64,000 nucleotides of DNA, from contig NC_088335.1 of assembly GCF_036884655.1 (NCBI RefSeq), positions 43,019,501 to 43,083,500 of the forward strand, in the 5' to 3' direction. Shown piece after piece: positions 26,829 through 39,419 of this stretch. The notes under the pieces were generated by a model. That model was not told the DNA's origin and did not search any database. It saw only the letters and a program-made list of their open reading frames with translations. This stretch comes from Musa acuminata AAA Group (Eukaryota; Streptophyta; Magnoliopsida; Zingiberales; Musaceae). Position 1 is the first letter of the stretch. Every line of letters starts with the position of its first letter. The position numbers and the translations under genes were made by a program.

Positions 26829-26998
26829 CTACATTTCTATCAAAAGCGAGGGGATCGGTATGATGAGGAGGAAAAGAAAGAGGTGAACGTGGGAGCTGTT
26901 CTTAGTGTTTCCCATCCATCTTCTCCCCGTCCTTTAACTAAGCTCGAGCTCTCCTTGCCCGAGGAGCTTTGATTCCTTCTTTGCAGCCATATGTGGGA

Positions 26999-27024
<26 letters not shown>
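26999..27024. repeat. (AG)n microsatellite upstream of PLATZ
   Basis: About 13 AG dinucleotides within the proximal promoter of the minus-strand PLATZ gene. GA tracts of this kind are known binding sites for plant BPC/GAGA factors; a role here is inference. Confidence 0.9.
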
Positions 27025-27029
<5 letters not shown>

Positions 27030-27648
27030 AAGGCTTTTCTTGGGCCACATGAGGCCATGCATGGCCGAGGAGTACGGACATGTGTTTGCTCCTCTTGATG
27101 CGTGTAATATTGCTGTTCTTTCTCTTTATAACTGCTTTATTAGATATAAGTTAAACAATGGTGTTTGGGGGATATAATAGAGTTAGCAAATTACATAAAT
27201 TATTTGTTTCTTTTGCATCCTATTAATTTCATAAATTTTAAGATATGTTTTATGTTTTTATAAAAAAATTATGTAATTATAACAAAAACAATTCACATAA
27301 AAATTTGAAATCATATGAAGCATAAATTGAAACACCTAAATATTTACCGATCAAATCAATGTTGGATTATATGGTTTACTATCAATGTATCTCAGCATCC
27401 ATCTGATTAATCACACTGCATCGGTATGGCCAAATCGGAGTGGCTGTGTCTCAATTGACCTCGAACGTATCCGAGAAAAATCCGGTGACACCAACACCCA
27501 ACAGTTGCAATCTTTGAGCTTATCTTTTCAAGGATGTGTTGTGCCTCGAAACAAATAAAAAAGAAATAAAAGGGGGGAAAAAATAGGAAGACGAAGGAGC
27601 TCTTTAAGAAGAGGACGCCATAAACAAATCCTCGGTGACTCGCACCAC

Positions 27649-27917
27649 CACGTGGTGGATCTTGACCGGTCAAACCTCCCCCCTTTACGACCGAGGCCAA
27701 AAAGAAAAGATCCAGTGGTGGTGGCTGGTGACTGGTGACTGCCACCCACGTGCGGGGGCGGCGTCACCCGTGTGCACGCACGTCGTCCCCCTTTTCTTTC
27801 TTAAGGAACACGAAGCACGCGCAGGTGACGAGTATCTCGCAGGTGCGACGGGCAGCATTGGATGCTCCGCACGTGAGTAGATGCTTAGCCTCGACGCATG
27901 TGAGATGGGGTCACGTG
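27649..27917. promoter_or_regulatory. Cluster of four CACGTG G-boxes
   Basis: Perfect CACGTG hexamers at 27649-27654, 27747-27752, 27870-27875 and 27912-27917, plus further ACGT cores (for example 27780-27783). The first is centred in a 14-bp palindrome, CCACCACGTGGTGG. The cluster lies about 0.85-1.1 kb upstream of the PLATZ transcription start, in a GC-rich island with no credible protein. G-boxes are targets of bHLH and bZIP factors. It may be a distal element of PLATZ. Confidence 0.5.
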
Positions 27918-28461
27918 GAGGTCGTACCAACTTCCACAGATGCGCGTTGAACATTTCAAGTGTCCCGTGTCTGCTTATCCATACTTGCTCTATAGCATAT
28001 TTACTCCTTCAAATTTTAATTTTACATTACATATATATCTTAAAATATTTAATATTTCATGTACATCAACTCCTATTACCATCCCTCTAATAAATCATTG
28101 TTTTTTTAAAAAAATAGAATTGAAAATAGTTTTATTACTTTTACCAATTATTTGACCCATTATGTTCTTCTGATAATTTTGAAAGAGATGTTAATATACA
28201 TGTGAATTTCAACATCATTATTTTATATAGATTAACTACAGTAATATACATAACTTCAATTTAAAGGGGCAAATATAAAATTATATATATGTATTTATAT
28301 TTATATATTTATATCTCAAGCTTTAAGTGGGATAAAATACTTATAATAGGATTTTAAAACATGTATGAACAAAATAACAGATATTGAAGATTAAGTTTTG
28401 AGATGGATTCTGATACCTGAGCAGTCAATCAAATTTGGGTAGGATAAGATTTGCTACCATT

Positions 28462-29495
28462 TCAAGCGGAGCTTTCTGAGGGTTGGCACTGACAACATGT
28501 TACATTAGCTATCATGAACGAAGAAGCTACCTGAAAGATGAATAAGATTGTAACATAAGCCATCTTCACTTTGGTTTAGGAGATAACTAGGAATTAAAAT
28601 TTGTAAGAATATTTATTGTGCTTCGTTGGGTAAAAGGAAACACACAACAATAAAAGAATAGTCGACAAAAGCTCGATTTAGGAGCATGCCTCGAGCTATA
28701 ATTGTAAGGCTACTATACGATGTTTATAATTGTAGAGAGTTCACATAAAATATCCAATTTTTGCTGAGGTACACACAATACCCATGATATTTATTTCCTT
28801 GATGTATTACTGAGAAGTTCTGAATCCTAATATATTTCAACCAATCCAAGGAAGGATCAATAAAACACATAAGTGAAATAATAATAACTATAATAACCAT
28901 AGGATTCTACTTTGCATGATCAAACCAGCAGTTCATTCGCTTCCTTCTCAGCATGCATAAAGAGATCATATTATTAGCACCAGAACAACCAAGGACTTAA
29001 TTGATAGGCTTGTACTAATTTGTGAAGACATAAGATCTGGTGATCAACTTTCAGTTGACCACAATTTCCTTACGTGCTTCCAATCTATTTGTTAGCAAAC
29101 TCATCGACTTGATCAGACAATTCAAGTTAAGTGTATCTTTTTAATTGTATGTAAAAGTCTCACGTTTGCAAAAAGATGAAAAGGGAAAGAAATCCACAAG
29201 CATGTTACGTACCATGTTTGTGCCTGTATCAATTGCAGTTGATGGCGTGCTACATTGCCCTTTCTTGTTGAAGCATCCTGTCATGTTGAATGTTGAAGTT
29301 AGAATGGCCCTTAAGTGAGTTAACCACATTCTAAACTGACAATTGGTCCCTAAATCTTGTGGGATGATTGGAAATTTCATGGGCATCAGGACTTACGGAT
29401 GCTTCGATGGCAGTGGGCACTGTCCTGTGACAGTATACTTGCAAGTAGAAATTTCTTTGATTGAACTATAACAGAAGGTTCAGAGCATACTAGAC
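28462..29495 (-). CDS. Unidentified gene, last three exons (candidate)
   Basis: Three short segments on the minus strand have good splice borders and continuous frame. 29495-29397 has acceptor TTGCTTGCAG and donor GTAAGT. 29277-29213 has acceptor ACAG and donor GTACGT. 28530-28462 has acceptor TTTCAG and ends in TGA. Their lengths of 99, 65 and 69 bases fit phases 2-1, 2-0 and 0-stop without any internal stop. The encoded tail contains SVIVQSKKFLLASIL, CFNKKGQCSTPSTAIDTG and FMIANVTCCQCQPSESSA. No family is recognised. The upstream exons are not secure; they may lie at 29.6-30.5 kb and beyond the retrotransposon nest. It could be a long non-coding RNA or chance, but the triple phase match argues for coding. 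Confidence 0.4.
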
Positions 29496-29519
29496 CTGCA
29501 AGCAAATAAGCAAGAACAT

Positions 29520-30675
29520 ATTAGAAAAAGTCAAAGGAACTACATATCATCAGCAGCATCCTGACTAATTATCAAATCAGAAATGGTTCCATTTGTATAC
29601 TGATTAGCGTGACGTGATACCTGCTAAGAAGTAATCAGCTACTTACAGTTGTCCTTTCAGATGTTTTGAGTAATTCGTTAAGTCAAATTCTATGACATTG
29701 ATGTTGTTTATGGCTATGAAGAAAACTTTACCTTTTGTGAGGAATCTTAAGATGGAGGGTCTTTATGTGTACAAATATCAGACTGGTTCTGGTTCAAAGG
29801 AGCAGTGGCATCAGTGTCAAGCATGCACTAAAACAAATTGTTGAAGCACAACTTTTTCCTGGCCATCTTCCTGTACAAGAACAATCCCATCACTTAGAAC
29901 TCCAAAATGGAATTTACTTTAGCAATGAAAATGGATATTTCTTGTATAAGAGGAAAAACCTATGATCTTCAGCAATATAGTTTTAGAAACCATACTAAAG
30001 AGAAAGCAGATGATGCAGTGTTACCATGAAAAAACTATGATCAATGGACAATGAGAAGTTAAAAGTCATTAAGTATTCATTGTCAGCAGAATTAAGGTGC
30101 AGATTTAAAACTTTTGGCAGATTTTAATGGTACAAACTCAGTGAAACAGAGTCATCAGAATTAAGATTCACTCCACTGATCGTGATCCATGCCACTATAA
30201 CAGCCTATAACTAAAAATTAGAACTTTCTTAAGTCTCTTATTCATGAACCCATATATCTTGATTCCTATTAGACAAATTCTTGAGATTTACCACCTCAAT
30301 GTTTGGGATTTGATTTGATGATGAATCAACATCTCTGCTGCTCATTGATGATCATTTTCTGAGGATTTTTGGCTGCAAACCACAAATATATCCTTCCACC
30401 ACCATCTGTTCCTTCTTGTTCTCCAATAGGCCATTTTGAACCAGTTTTCTCCATGCAACCACGACTGACGGCATCCCTTGTCAGGACAGTTGAGGGATAG
30501 AAATTGCCTCCTCATTGTTGATGGAAAGCAAGGAAATATATGTCCAAACTCAAGAATTGTTGGTTATCAGCCAATGTTAGCACCCATGCGATCTTCAGCC
30601 CGGTCATTATCCAAAAGGCATCAACAGCAGCATAACAACCATTCATGGCAGACTCTATTAGTGCCAAAGTCCACA
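29520..30675. other. Non-repetitive stretch with possible minus-strand exons
   Basis: Minus-strand reading shows short open segments with coding flavour: around 29800-29915 (containing SDGIVLVQEDGQEKVVLQQF) and around 30320-30500 (two overlapping open frames). None has a full set of matching splice borders to the exons at 28462-29495. Recorded as possible exons of the same disrupted or long gene, not as a call. Confidence 0.25.
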
Positions 30676-30692
30676 TATCTAAGGTTGCATAC
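30676..30692. repeat. Left copy of 17-bp flanking direct repeat
   Basis: TATCTAAGGTTGCATAC abuts the outer retrotransposon 5' LTR. The partner TATCTATGGTTGCATAC (41351-41367) begins immediately after the 3' LTR. One mismatch in 17. Confidence 0.85.
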
Positions 30693-30906
30693 TAATATGG
30701 CATATTTCAGCACCATCCACGTGACAGTGGTCGGCGACCACGACAATGCCAACAAAAGAGCTCCAGGCTGGCACGACGCGACACTTCAGACCCGAACGGG
30801 GCGACCACTTGCCCTCGTATTGTTCGGTGCTGCATACCACAGAGTCGTTTCGGAAAGCTCGGAACGACGCCACACAACGCGGGTCCGTACAGGTCGGTCG
30901 ACGCTC

Positions 30907-31350
30907 TGTCACGGACTTAGCTGGTTTTGCCTAAGTCATGCGGCACCCTTGCGCGTCCGTCCGCAAAGGTCAGCCTCCCCGAAGCCTCCCCTAGTCCCTT
31001 AGGACTCACAAAAGAGAGAACAAGACAGAGAAAACGCCTCACTCGGGATCCACAAGCAAACATGTCCGAAAAACACTTCATAGACAATGCAAATTACAAA
31101 CAGACTTTACAAGCTCTGAACAGTTGCACAACAAAGGGTAAAATGGTCCATTACAGACCGAAAAGCTCTCGCACGTGTCCAATGACACAACCTTTATTTA
31201 CAAGCCTAAAGAGGCCACCAACCCAACTAAAGTGGGACTATTAAGCCTTCGACCGCCCTTTACATTCTGTACAAGGCATGAACATGCCAAAAGACACAGA
31301 CATACACAAGCATTACATCAAACACCTTGTTTCGAAGTTTGTCCGTGACA
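30907..31350 (-). repeat. LTR (3' LTR in element orientation) of nested element
   Basis: A 444-bp terminal repeat nearly identical to 35018-35461, with ends TGTCACGGAC and GTCCGTGACA. The adjacent purine tract, read on the minus strand, identifies it as the 3' LTR. Confidence 0.9.
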
Positions 31351-34300
31351 TTCTCCCCCACTTATCCCTTCGACGTCCTCGTCGAAGCCTTTGTCGACAC
31401 TGCAACTCCTTACCTTTGCTGAGTCTTCAATCTTCTGCTCCAGCTACAATGCGCCTCCTGGCTCCCAGCTGCTCTCCGCTGCTGTTTTTTGAGTAGTCGA
31501 ATCTTTGATCCGCCATGCTGCTGCAACTCACCAATGACTTTGACTCTGTTGTGGGGTTGGCTGAGTTGTGTTGATCCTTGTTGATTCCTGCGGATCCGCC
31601 AGATGAAGGAAAAGACCATCCTTACTGCGCCAGTCTCTCAGAAATTCCTCATGCTGTTTGAACTAGGTGGATGCTTGTTGGAGCTTTAACGAGCATCATC
31701 TCGCAAACTTCTGAAGTTTCGGGTCCTTCCTCCACAAAATCTGCTCATTGACTCTTCTTTCTGTTAGTTGTCACATCCAAGTAGGTTCGCATCACTTCCG
31801 CTTTCGATTGGCATTTCATTGGGAAATGAGGCGGACAATCTAGTCTCAGTAGCGCTGATCACCGTTGGTGAGGATTTGACAACTGTTGTCTTTCATTATC
31901 TTCAAAGGGTCTTTGAACTTGTGCAGAGCTCCTCTGCTGGATAGATAAGAGAATTGGGATACTCGGTTTCGCCCATTCTCTTAAGAGTTGAGAAGGCAAA
32001 GGTTACTTGACTTCGCCCGCCTCTTCGAGGTTGTACTTCATGCATCGAGCTGGTTACTGGACTTCGCCTGCTCTTTGCTCACACTTCTGAAGCACTTGAA
32101 GTATTTGCACTCCTTGCGTTGAGTTAGCTACTGTGATTCACCTTCTCAATGCCATCGAACTTCTGGAATGCGGGAAGTTTTCACCCCAACTTGGAGTAAT
32201 TCTCTGATAGATGAGGTCGCCTCTGGGATTGTACCGTCTTCTCCATCAACCCTGCCGCCTACTCCACTGAGTAGCAAAGGTACAGCACCGCGTACTGCCT
32301 GCTTTGTTCCTTGGTCGTGCACTCTTGCATGACCCGAAGTCCTTCACTTACGGCTATCTTGATGAGAAACTTGTTGACACCGGTCTTACAAAGTTTCTTG
32401 GCCTCTGCCCTTCAGCCTTGTCTCGGTACTTGGAGATTGCCTCTGCATGCTCCACCTCCTCGGCCCCTTTCACGACCAAGCACTCTCCCTCCGTGAGAGC
32501 AAGGGATCAATGACTTTCACGGAAGTCCCGCCTCTGCGGTACCATGGCGCTGCCATGCCCATGGCACTACTATCCGTCGCCTCGCATCTGCATCCCTTTT
32601 CTTCACGATCAGTAGATATGCCTCTGTGGCACTCCTCCGAGTCCACCTCGATTCTAACTGATGTTGGATTTTGGGTAACTAAGTCCCTCTGGACTCTTCA
32701 TCGCTTCCTCGCCCCTTTCGACCCCCTGCTTCAACACCTCTGTGTTCTCCAAGCAGCTCCCTTTGGTCGATGGAAAGACAGACTGCAACTCCCATGCATG
32801 GCCACTGCCATCACGTTATAGGGTTTGCACCGATTCTGCTCTCCTTAGCTTCCTTGGTAGTAACGTTCGCTTACTCGACCTTGTCCTCTGACTTGTCGGG
32901 CTCCCTTAAGCGAATGTGAGCTCTGGAGCAGTCCAACTCTCCAGCTGCTTCGATCATACTGCTGTATGATCAAGTCCCTCCCATGGGACTCACTGGTACT
33001 TGCAATCAAACTTTTCCCTTGGTGGAACACAGCCCCCATATGCTGATGACCAAGACTTTCATCCGATGCACGCACGGAAGACCCGCCTCTGCGGTACCAT
33101 GGTCTTCACTCCTTGAATCCATAGCCCTTCTTGCCGTCGTGTTGTTCACCGAAGTGGAGCTCCCAGTAGCTCCCGATCATACCTCCATATGATATAGTCC
33201 CTCCTGGGACTCAGTCGTGTGTATCGCATTGCCATGAACTATTCCACCACGATCCGCTGCACCATGTCGCCTCCTGGTGACATCTCCATTGCATTCTGAT
33301 CCTTGTGGAATAAACTCGAATTGTGAACCCTCCATGTGTGGCCTCTGCCAATACATCGCAGGGTCTCCTCCACCTTCGATTTTGTTCGCTCCTTTGGCAA
33401 TCGACCTTCATCCACCCACTCTTGGGTCACACCTAGATGAAGCACCGCTCTAGGACAGTCCGTCGCCTAGTAGCTCCCGAAGTCCCCCGACTTCGCTGCA
33501 ATCAGTGCACCATTGTCTGGATCCTGGGCCTCTGCCCCTACCAGCACAATCTTCGCTGCGCACCGCCTCCTTCACAACAACTTGAATGACAACACTGTGG
33601 CATATTCTTCAAGAGTACCCGCCTCTGCGTCCTCTTGCCCCGTGCTAAGGCCTTCTGAACTCAACTTCGCCTCCGCAAACTGAGTCGCCTTAGTTCTTCC
33701 ACCAAATGCTCCTCCGAGATGAAGTGCATGTGCCCTAAAGCTCCCTTCGTCTTTGGCACCATGCAAGATGAGTCCGCTCCATTAGAATGAATGACCCATG
33801 GAACAACATGATCCTGCTCTTGCCTCTACAAGAGTTCATGTCCTTGACCTCTGTCCAAGGAAAGCACTATGCCTCTGCTCCATGTTCCATCTTCTATGCT
33901 GGCTCCCTTCATGCGGCTTGGGTACTTCGCCAAGTTACACCCAAGTTGCTCCGCTCCTCGTTTTTGCATTGAGTTGATGGTGGCCCTCGCGCCTACCATT
34001 CCACGGGTCAGCCCTCCCTTGAGTCCGATCTCCATATCGACTCCAAGTGTGCCTTCATTTGTGTTGCTTTGGGTCGCTCCCCCACTTGATCTCGCAATGC
34101 ATCCACCAATGCATTCTCTCAAGCGAGATCATGCAACGACTCCTCACCGCTTGCTCAGTCCGTCGAGCTTCGTGGGGTTGTTGGTTGTTGAGATACTCCT
34201 CCTCAACTTGTGAGGTCCGCCCCACATGATTCTCCCTCTGGAGAGCCGAGACTTATCCCTCCTGGATAACTGTCCCGTTGGAGTAACATTTCTCTTCGTT

Positions 34301-35017
34301 TCGGAGACCACCATCCCCTTGGACTACTCCGGTCTGCTGAACAAACTGTGCATTGTTCTGCCTCCTGCAAACACACTTGCTAAATTGTGACTCCACGTCA
34401 ATACAACCCCCGCTGCACCCCTCAAGGCCTAGCAACATGCTGAACTCGTTGCACCCTTTCAGCCTCCCACGGACGTATCCTTCACATGCCGAAGAGAAAG
34501 TTTCAATGCTCCATGGCGCCGAGTTTCGGACGCCTTGGGATGGCCACGAACATTCCATCGTCCGCATACACGCCCATGCATGAGCACCAAATTCTTCGAG
34601 CTAGCAATTCCCCTCACCTCTGTGAGCTTTGCATAAGTCTTTTGGTCGTTGAACAACTCATTCCACCTTGCATGGTCTCATCCTTTTGCCAAGCGCCCCG
34701 CTTGCCTTGAGCACCATCAGGTATGGTTGTCAACGTTGAGCCGTAGCTCAAACTCAGCCATCCCAACCTTTGTGCGCTTCAAATTCTTCCAAGCTTGTCT
34801 GTTCTCGTGGTGCCTCTTACGCGAAGGGTTGGCCATTCCTCTGAATGCCAATCTCAGATGCCCGCTCTTCTGAGCGACTCCTTTTCCCTACATCTCCATG
34901 CCCGTTTTCCCCCAAACGGTCGCACGTGTGCTGACTGCCCTCAACGCAGCCCCGCTAGGTCCCCCACGTTTGCATGCTAAGTGTTTTTATGAGTGCTTGT
35001 CCCGCTCTGATACCATC

Positions 35018-35461
35018 TGTCACGGACTTAGCTGGTTTTGCCTAAGTCGTGCGGCACCCTTGCGCGTCCGTCCGCAAAGGTCAGCCTCCCCGAAGCCTCC
35101 CCTAGTCCCTTAGGACTCACAAAAGAGAGAACAAGACAGAGAAAACGCCTCACTCGGGATCCACAAGCAAACATGTCCGAAAAACACTTCATAGACAATG
35201 CAAATTACAAACATACTTTACAAGCTCTGAACAGTTGCACAACAAAGGGTAAAATGGTCCATTACAGACCGAAAAGCTCTCGCACGTGTCCAATGACACA
35301 ACCTTTATTTACAAGCCTAAAGAGGCCACCAACCCAACTAAAGTGGGACTATTAAGCCTTCGACCGCCCTTTACATTCTGTACAAGGCATGAACATGCCA
35401 AAAGACACGGACATTCACAAGCATTACATCAAACACCTTGTTTTGAAGTTTGTCCGTGACA
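35018..35461 (-). repeat. LTR (5' LTR in element orientation) of nested element
   Basis: A 444-bp terminal repeat. The primer-binding site TGGTATCAGAGC lies just inside it on the minus strand. About five differences from the partner LTR were counted by eye. Confidence 0.9.
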
Positions 35462-36179
35462 GCTCGTTCACAAGGTACGAGCCAGCTGCTCAAGGAGTCG
35501 ATAACCATTAAAGGACCATGTACGACCGACCCTCGTTCGCAGGTATAAAAGCCAACCCCTTAACCAACGCCAGGGGAGGATTTTTAGAGCATTCAACTCC
35601 CTTTTACTCCACTTAACACTAACTTAAACTTCGGAGGGGTCGAGTCAGGAAAATCCCCCTTCCAACTTCGGCCTGTGTGCAAGAGCTTGGCAACAAAGAA
35701 GCAGGCAACCTACCAAGGGAGAAGGTGACCCGGGGAGACTAGGCTCGAACCCAACCCGACCCGACACTCACTTCCACCATTCGAGCATCTGCATGGGCAA
35801 CTTTGCGCATCCGAGATTGGACCGAGCCGTGCTAACACCTTAACCACGACATAAAGGTTTCCCAACATTTTAGCGCTAGAAGGAGGGCCTGATGTCGCAA
35901 GAATGCCCCCAACCAAGCAACCCAAGTGAGCGCCTCGGATAAGAGCCACCCGCAACTCACCCGACCTTCGAGTTTGGAGGGCAATCCCACTTCCTCCGAG
36001 CCTAGAAGGGAATACCTCGATCGCGACCCCGAGTTGCTATTGGCAGTTGTTTAATGATCTCGAGCTATCACCCCCCGGGACCACCATGGGACAGCCTACC
36101 GTCTCAGCCGAGACGTTCCTTAGCCTCACACACCAAGTCCAAGTGCTAGCAGGGATGATGTAGACTATCATCCCACTCG

Positions 36180-37388
36180 TCCCCTACCTTGCCCAGCAAT
36201 CGGCATTATCCCAACCATCGCCACCACAGGACTAACCGACCCCCATCACCGCGCCACAAGAACTTTCTTCAGTCCCCCAGCAACCCAGAGCGACAGATGT
36301 TAATCCGTCACCCGAGGAGCCATCGGGAAACCCGAGGCCGACACAAGAGCACAGCGCCCCAAGTCTCCGACGCACCTCCGAGCCCGACACCTTATCATCT
36401 AACTCGGTGGACTCTCTCCGGGCTCAATTGCGCTCGGTCAATCGACGCCTGGACGAGGTCCAAAGGGAGTTCCACAAGTCCAAAGAAGAGCTCGAGGAGG
36501 TTTCCTCGGCAAGGTCCCCCTTCGTGCAGGAAATCCAAGACAAACCAATACCACTGAGCTTCCGCCTCCCTACGCTCGAGGCTTACGACGACGACTCCAA
36601 TCCGGCAGAGCACATCGCCACCTTTCGAGCTCAGATGGCTTTATATGGCACTTCCGACACCCTAATGTGTCGGGCGTTCCCTACCACTCTCCAAGGTTCG
36701 GTTCGGATGTGGTATAACCGACTTAGGCTAGCCTCAATCTCATCTTTTGACCAGCTTGCAAAGGAATTCAAGTTCAATTTCTTGGCCAGTACAAGGCCAA
36801 AACCTTATGCAGACATGCTCCTCAGTCTAAGTCAGAAGGACGACGAACCCTTTCTCATTTCATCGCTCACTTCGTCGCCGAGATCCGAGGAGTCCCCAAT
36901 GCCCACCCCTCACTAATCATGCAAGCATTCTTGATGGGCCTATGACCATCCAGATTCTTCTGGTCATTGGTTGAGCGACTAGCAGCAACCGTCCACGAGA
37001 TGCTTCAACGCACAAATCAGTACGTTGCTGCTGAGGTGCTAGTGGCGAGAAAGCGCGAGGAGCACAAGAGGCCTCGCACGGAGCAATCTCGAGGGCAACC
37101 CTCGAGCCCACCAAGAAGAAGACTCGACCGACCCAAGTCATTGCTCCCGAGGCCCCCTCTCCCACCCTTGAGTTTGTCCAGAACGGAGATCTTTCTCCAT
37201 ATCAAAGAAAAGGGGCTCCTAAGAGCGCCCAACCCGGTGAAGACTCCATGCGATTTCAGACATCGCTCCAAGTATTGTCGATTCCATCGCGACTACGGTC
37301 CTGACACCGAGGAGTGTCACAACCTAAAGAACCAGATCGAGGAGTTCATTTGTAGGGGGCATCTCAGACGCTACCTTAAGAAGCCATG
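36180..37388 (+). pseudogene. Retrotransposon gag, broken
   Basis: Coding remnant of the outer gypsy element. It holds a capsid-like region with FRLPTLEAYDDDSNPAEHI, GSVRMWYNRL and FDQLAKEFKFNFL (about 36540-36790). A basic region and a zinc-knuckle-like segment YCRFHRDYGPDTEECHNLKN follow near 37270-37335. The frame shifts at about 36850 and a TGA lies near 36942, so no full protein can be made. In the Tat lineage Gag packages element RNA into virus-like particles. Confidence 0.8.
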
Positions 37389-37399
37389 AGAATCCTCCC

Positions 37400-37893
37400 T
37401 GCACTCCCGTGGCCCGGTAGAAAAACATATTAATGTCATCATTAGCGGTTTGGCTTCCGGAGGAGACAACGCGTCGGGACGAAAAGCCTATGCCCGAGCA
37501 ATCGTGGAAAAGCGTCCTAGACAACGAGACAAGCCCGAGATCACCTTCCTAGTGGGGAACACCGAGTACCCCGACCATGATGACGCCCTGGTGATCTCAA
37601 TCAGGATAGCCAACACTCAGGTCAAAAGAATAATGGTAGACACCAAGAGCTCGGCCAATGTCTTGTACCTCGATGCCTTCCAGAAGCTCGGCTTAACCAA
37701 AAAAGACCTCGTTCCTATGGCCTCGGCTCTCATCGGGTTCACCGAGGATTCCATCTCACCCCTTGGCACTACCACCTTACCGGTCACCATCGGGGAAGAG
37801 CCAAAGTCTAAGACTGTGATGGTTACCTTCATGGTGGTCGAACTCCCTTCGGCTTACAACGTCATCCTAGGTCGCCTGACCCTCAACAAGTGA
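37400..37893 (+). pseudogene. Retrotransposon aspartic protease remnant
   Basis: The frame carries VKRIMVDTKSSANVLYLDAF (about 37622-37680) and VILGRLTLNK (about 37863-37893), the flanks of a retropepsin. The active-site triplet reads DTK, where the family has DTG or DSG, and a TGA ends the frame right after the last motif. The enzyme would be dead. Confidence 0.75.
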
Positions 37894-38133
37894 AGAGATG
37901 TCATCTCCACCAACCACCGGGCAATAAAGTTTCCAACCCGCGCCGGGATCAAGGAGGTAAGGAGTAATCCTCGGGAGTTAAAGCAATGCTATCCGGCAAC
38001 TGCCATGCTGCCTAAGAAGCTAAAATCCGAGCCGCCCGTGTCCGACCCCCAAAATGCCAAGTTGTCACTTCATCCTGAGCCAACCGAGCAGATACTATAG
38101 GTCCACCTCGACAAAAGCCGACCGGACAAGGTC

Positions 38134-38810
38134 GTGAAGATCGAATCAGAGCTCCCAGAAAAGGAACGAGTCCAACTCATCAACTTTCTTACAAAAAACA
38201 CCAACGTCTACGCTTGGTCGCCAAGAGACATGCCAGGAATTGATCCAAAGGTCGCACAGCACCACCTGAATATCTTCCCCCAAGCACGACCGATGAAGCA
38301 AAGGCCTCAAAAGTTTACTCCCGACCGACAAAAAGCGATCAGCGACGAGGTGGATCGTCTGTTCAAGGCAGGGTTCATAGCCAAGGAAAATTATCCTCGA
38401 TAGTTATCTAATGTAGTCCTCATCAAAAAATATAATGGAAGCTGGAGGATGTGCGTTGACTACACCGACCTTAACCAAGCATGCCCGAAGGATTGCTACC
38501 CGCTCCTGAGGATCGACCAGTTGGTCAACGCAATCTTGGGACACGAGCTCCTCACGTTCATGGATGCTTTCTCGAGATACAACAAAATAAAAATGGCTCC
38601 CGAAGATCAAGAGCATACCGCCTTCATCACAGACCGAGGAGTCTAATATTACAAGGTCATGCCCTTTGGACCGAAGAATGCTGAAGCGACGTACCAGAGA
38701 ATAGTTAACAAGATGTTTAAGCAGCAGATTAGGAGGAACATGAAGGTATACGTCGACAACATGATCGTAAAAAGCAAACTCGCCGATGCCCATCTAGTAG
38801 ACTTGGCTAG
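38134..38810 (+). pseudogene. Retrotransposon reverse transcriptase, truncated and interrupted
   Basis: N-terminal RT region with WSPRDMPGID, then CVDYTDLNQACPKD, a MPFGPKNAEATYQR block and the catalytic-loop region reading YVDNMIV, where the family has YVDD. In-frame stops lie near 38401 and 38644. Homology ends at about 38810 and unrelated sequence follows, so thumb, RNase H and integrase are absent. Confidence 0.8.
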
Positions 38811-39419
38811 ATGGAACGAGTCAAAATCGTGCAATGATTTCGAGAGTTGAAGGGCCCGTGCGGCCTTCTCATTCACCGAGGATGGCCCACCCGATGACGA
38901 GCTGCCCTTCCCAGAGCCGCTAGAGGTCGCACCGACCGACCGGATGAAGAAGAGGAAGAGGACATCCTAACCGACTTGAACAGCTAAACAACTAAGGAGG
39001 GAAATGACCGAGGACGAGGAAAACAATTGAGGAGAAAGCACAAAGCAAATGAGTAAAATGAAGCCAACGAGGGGGTTTATAAAGAAAACTCCATCACCCA
39101 AAGCAACCCTTCACCTACCAAGAAGAGGAAGACAGCTCACCTCGTCATAATGGCTTGTGAGAAGAAGTGCCCAAACCCAAACTCCTAAGCAGGACGACGG
39201 GAAGATAAGCAAAAAGCTCAAAAAATCCTGCCCAAAAAGTCTGAAATCCGATCAAAACCAAAGATCCCGTCGAAATCACCCAAATTCGAAAAGGCCACTC
39301 ACAGTCAATCCTCCCGCCCTAACCAAAACTCCTGCCAAGGCCAAAGTAAAATCTATCGCTAACCTCAAAAAGTCAAAATTTAAAAACTTCCCACTCAAAG
39401 ATGTCTTATAGAAATCAGC

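Larger units (their letters stand above)
30907..35461 (-). mobile_element. Nested non-coding LTR retrotransposon (LARD-like), minus orientation
   Basis: LTRs 30907-31350 and 35018-35461 (444 bp each) begin TGTCACGGAC and end GTCCGTGACA, a perfect 10-bp inverted pair. The target duplication is GCTC (30903-30906 and 35462-35465), inside the outer element's 5' LTR. On the minus strand TGGTATCAGAGC (about 35004-35015), an initiator-tRNA-Met primer site, follows the 5' LTR. A purine tract reading AGTGGGGGAGAA precedes the 3' LTR. The 3.67-kb interior has no gag or pol frame that I recognise, only short ORFs, and recurring CCCGCCTCTGCGGTACCATG blocks. The LTRs differ at about five positions, so insertion is recent. 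A large non-autonomous derivative is the best reading. Confidence 0.85.

Noticed and set aside
27635..27954. Short ORFs in the G-box-rich island
   Set aside because: Overlapping frames on both strands with no protein signature; regulatory reading preferred.
31351..35017. Possible host gene in the CCTCTGC-rich region
   Set aside because: Bounded by LTRs with primer site and purine tract; no long frame and no host-like domain.
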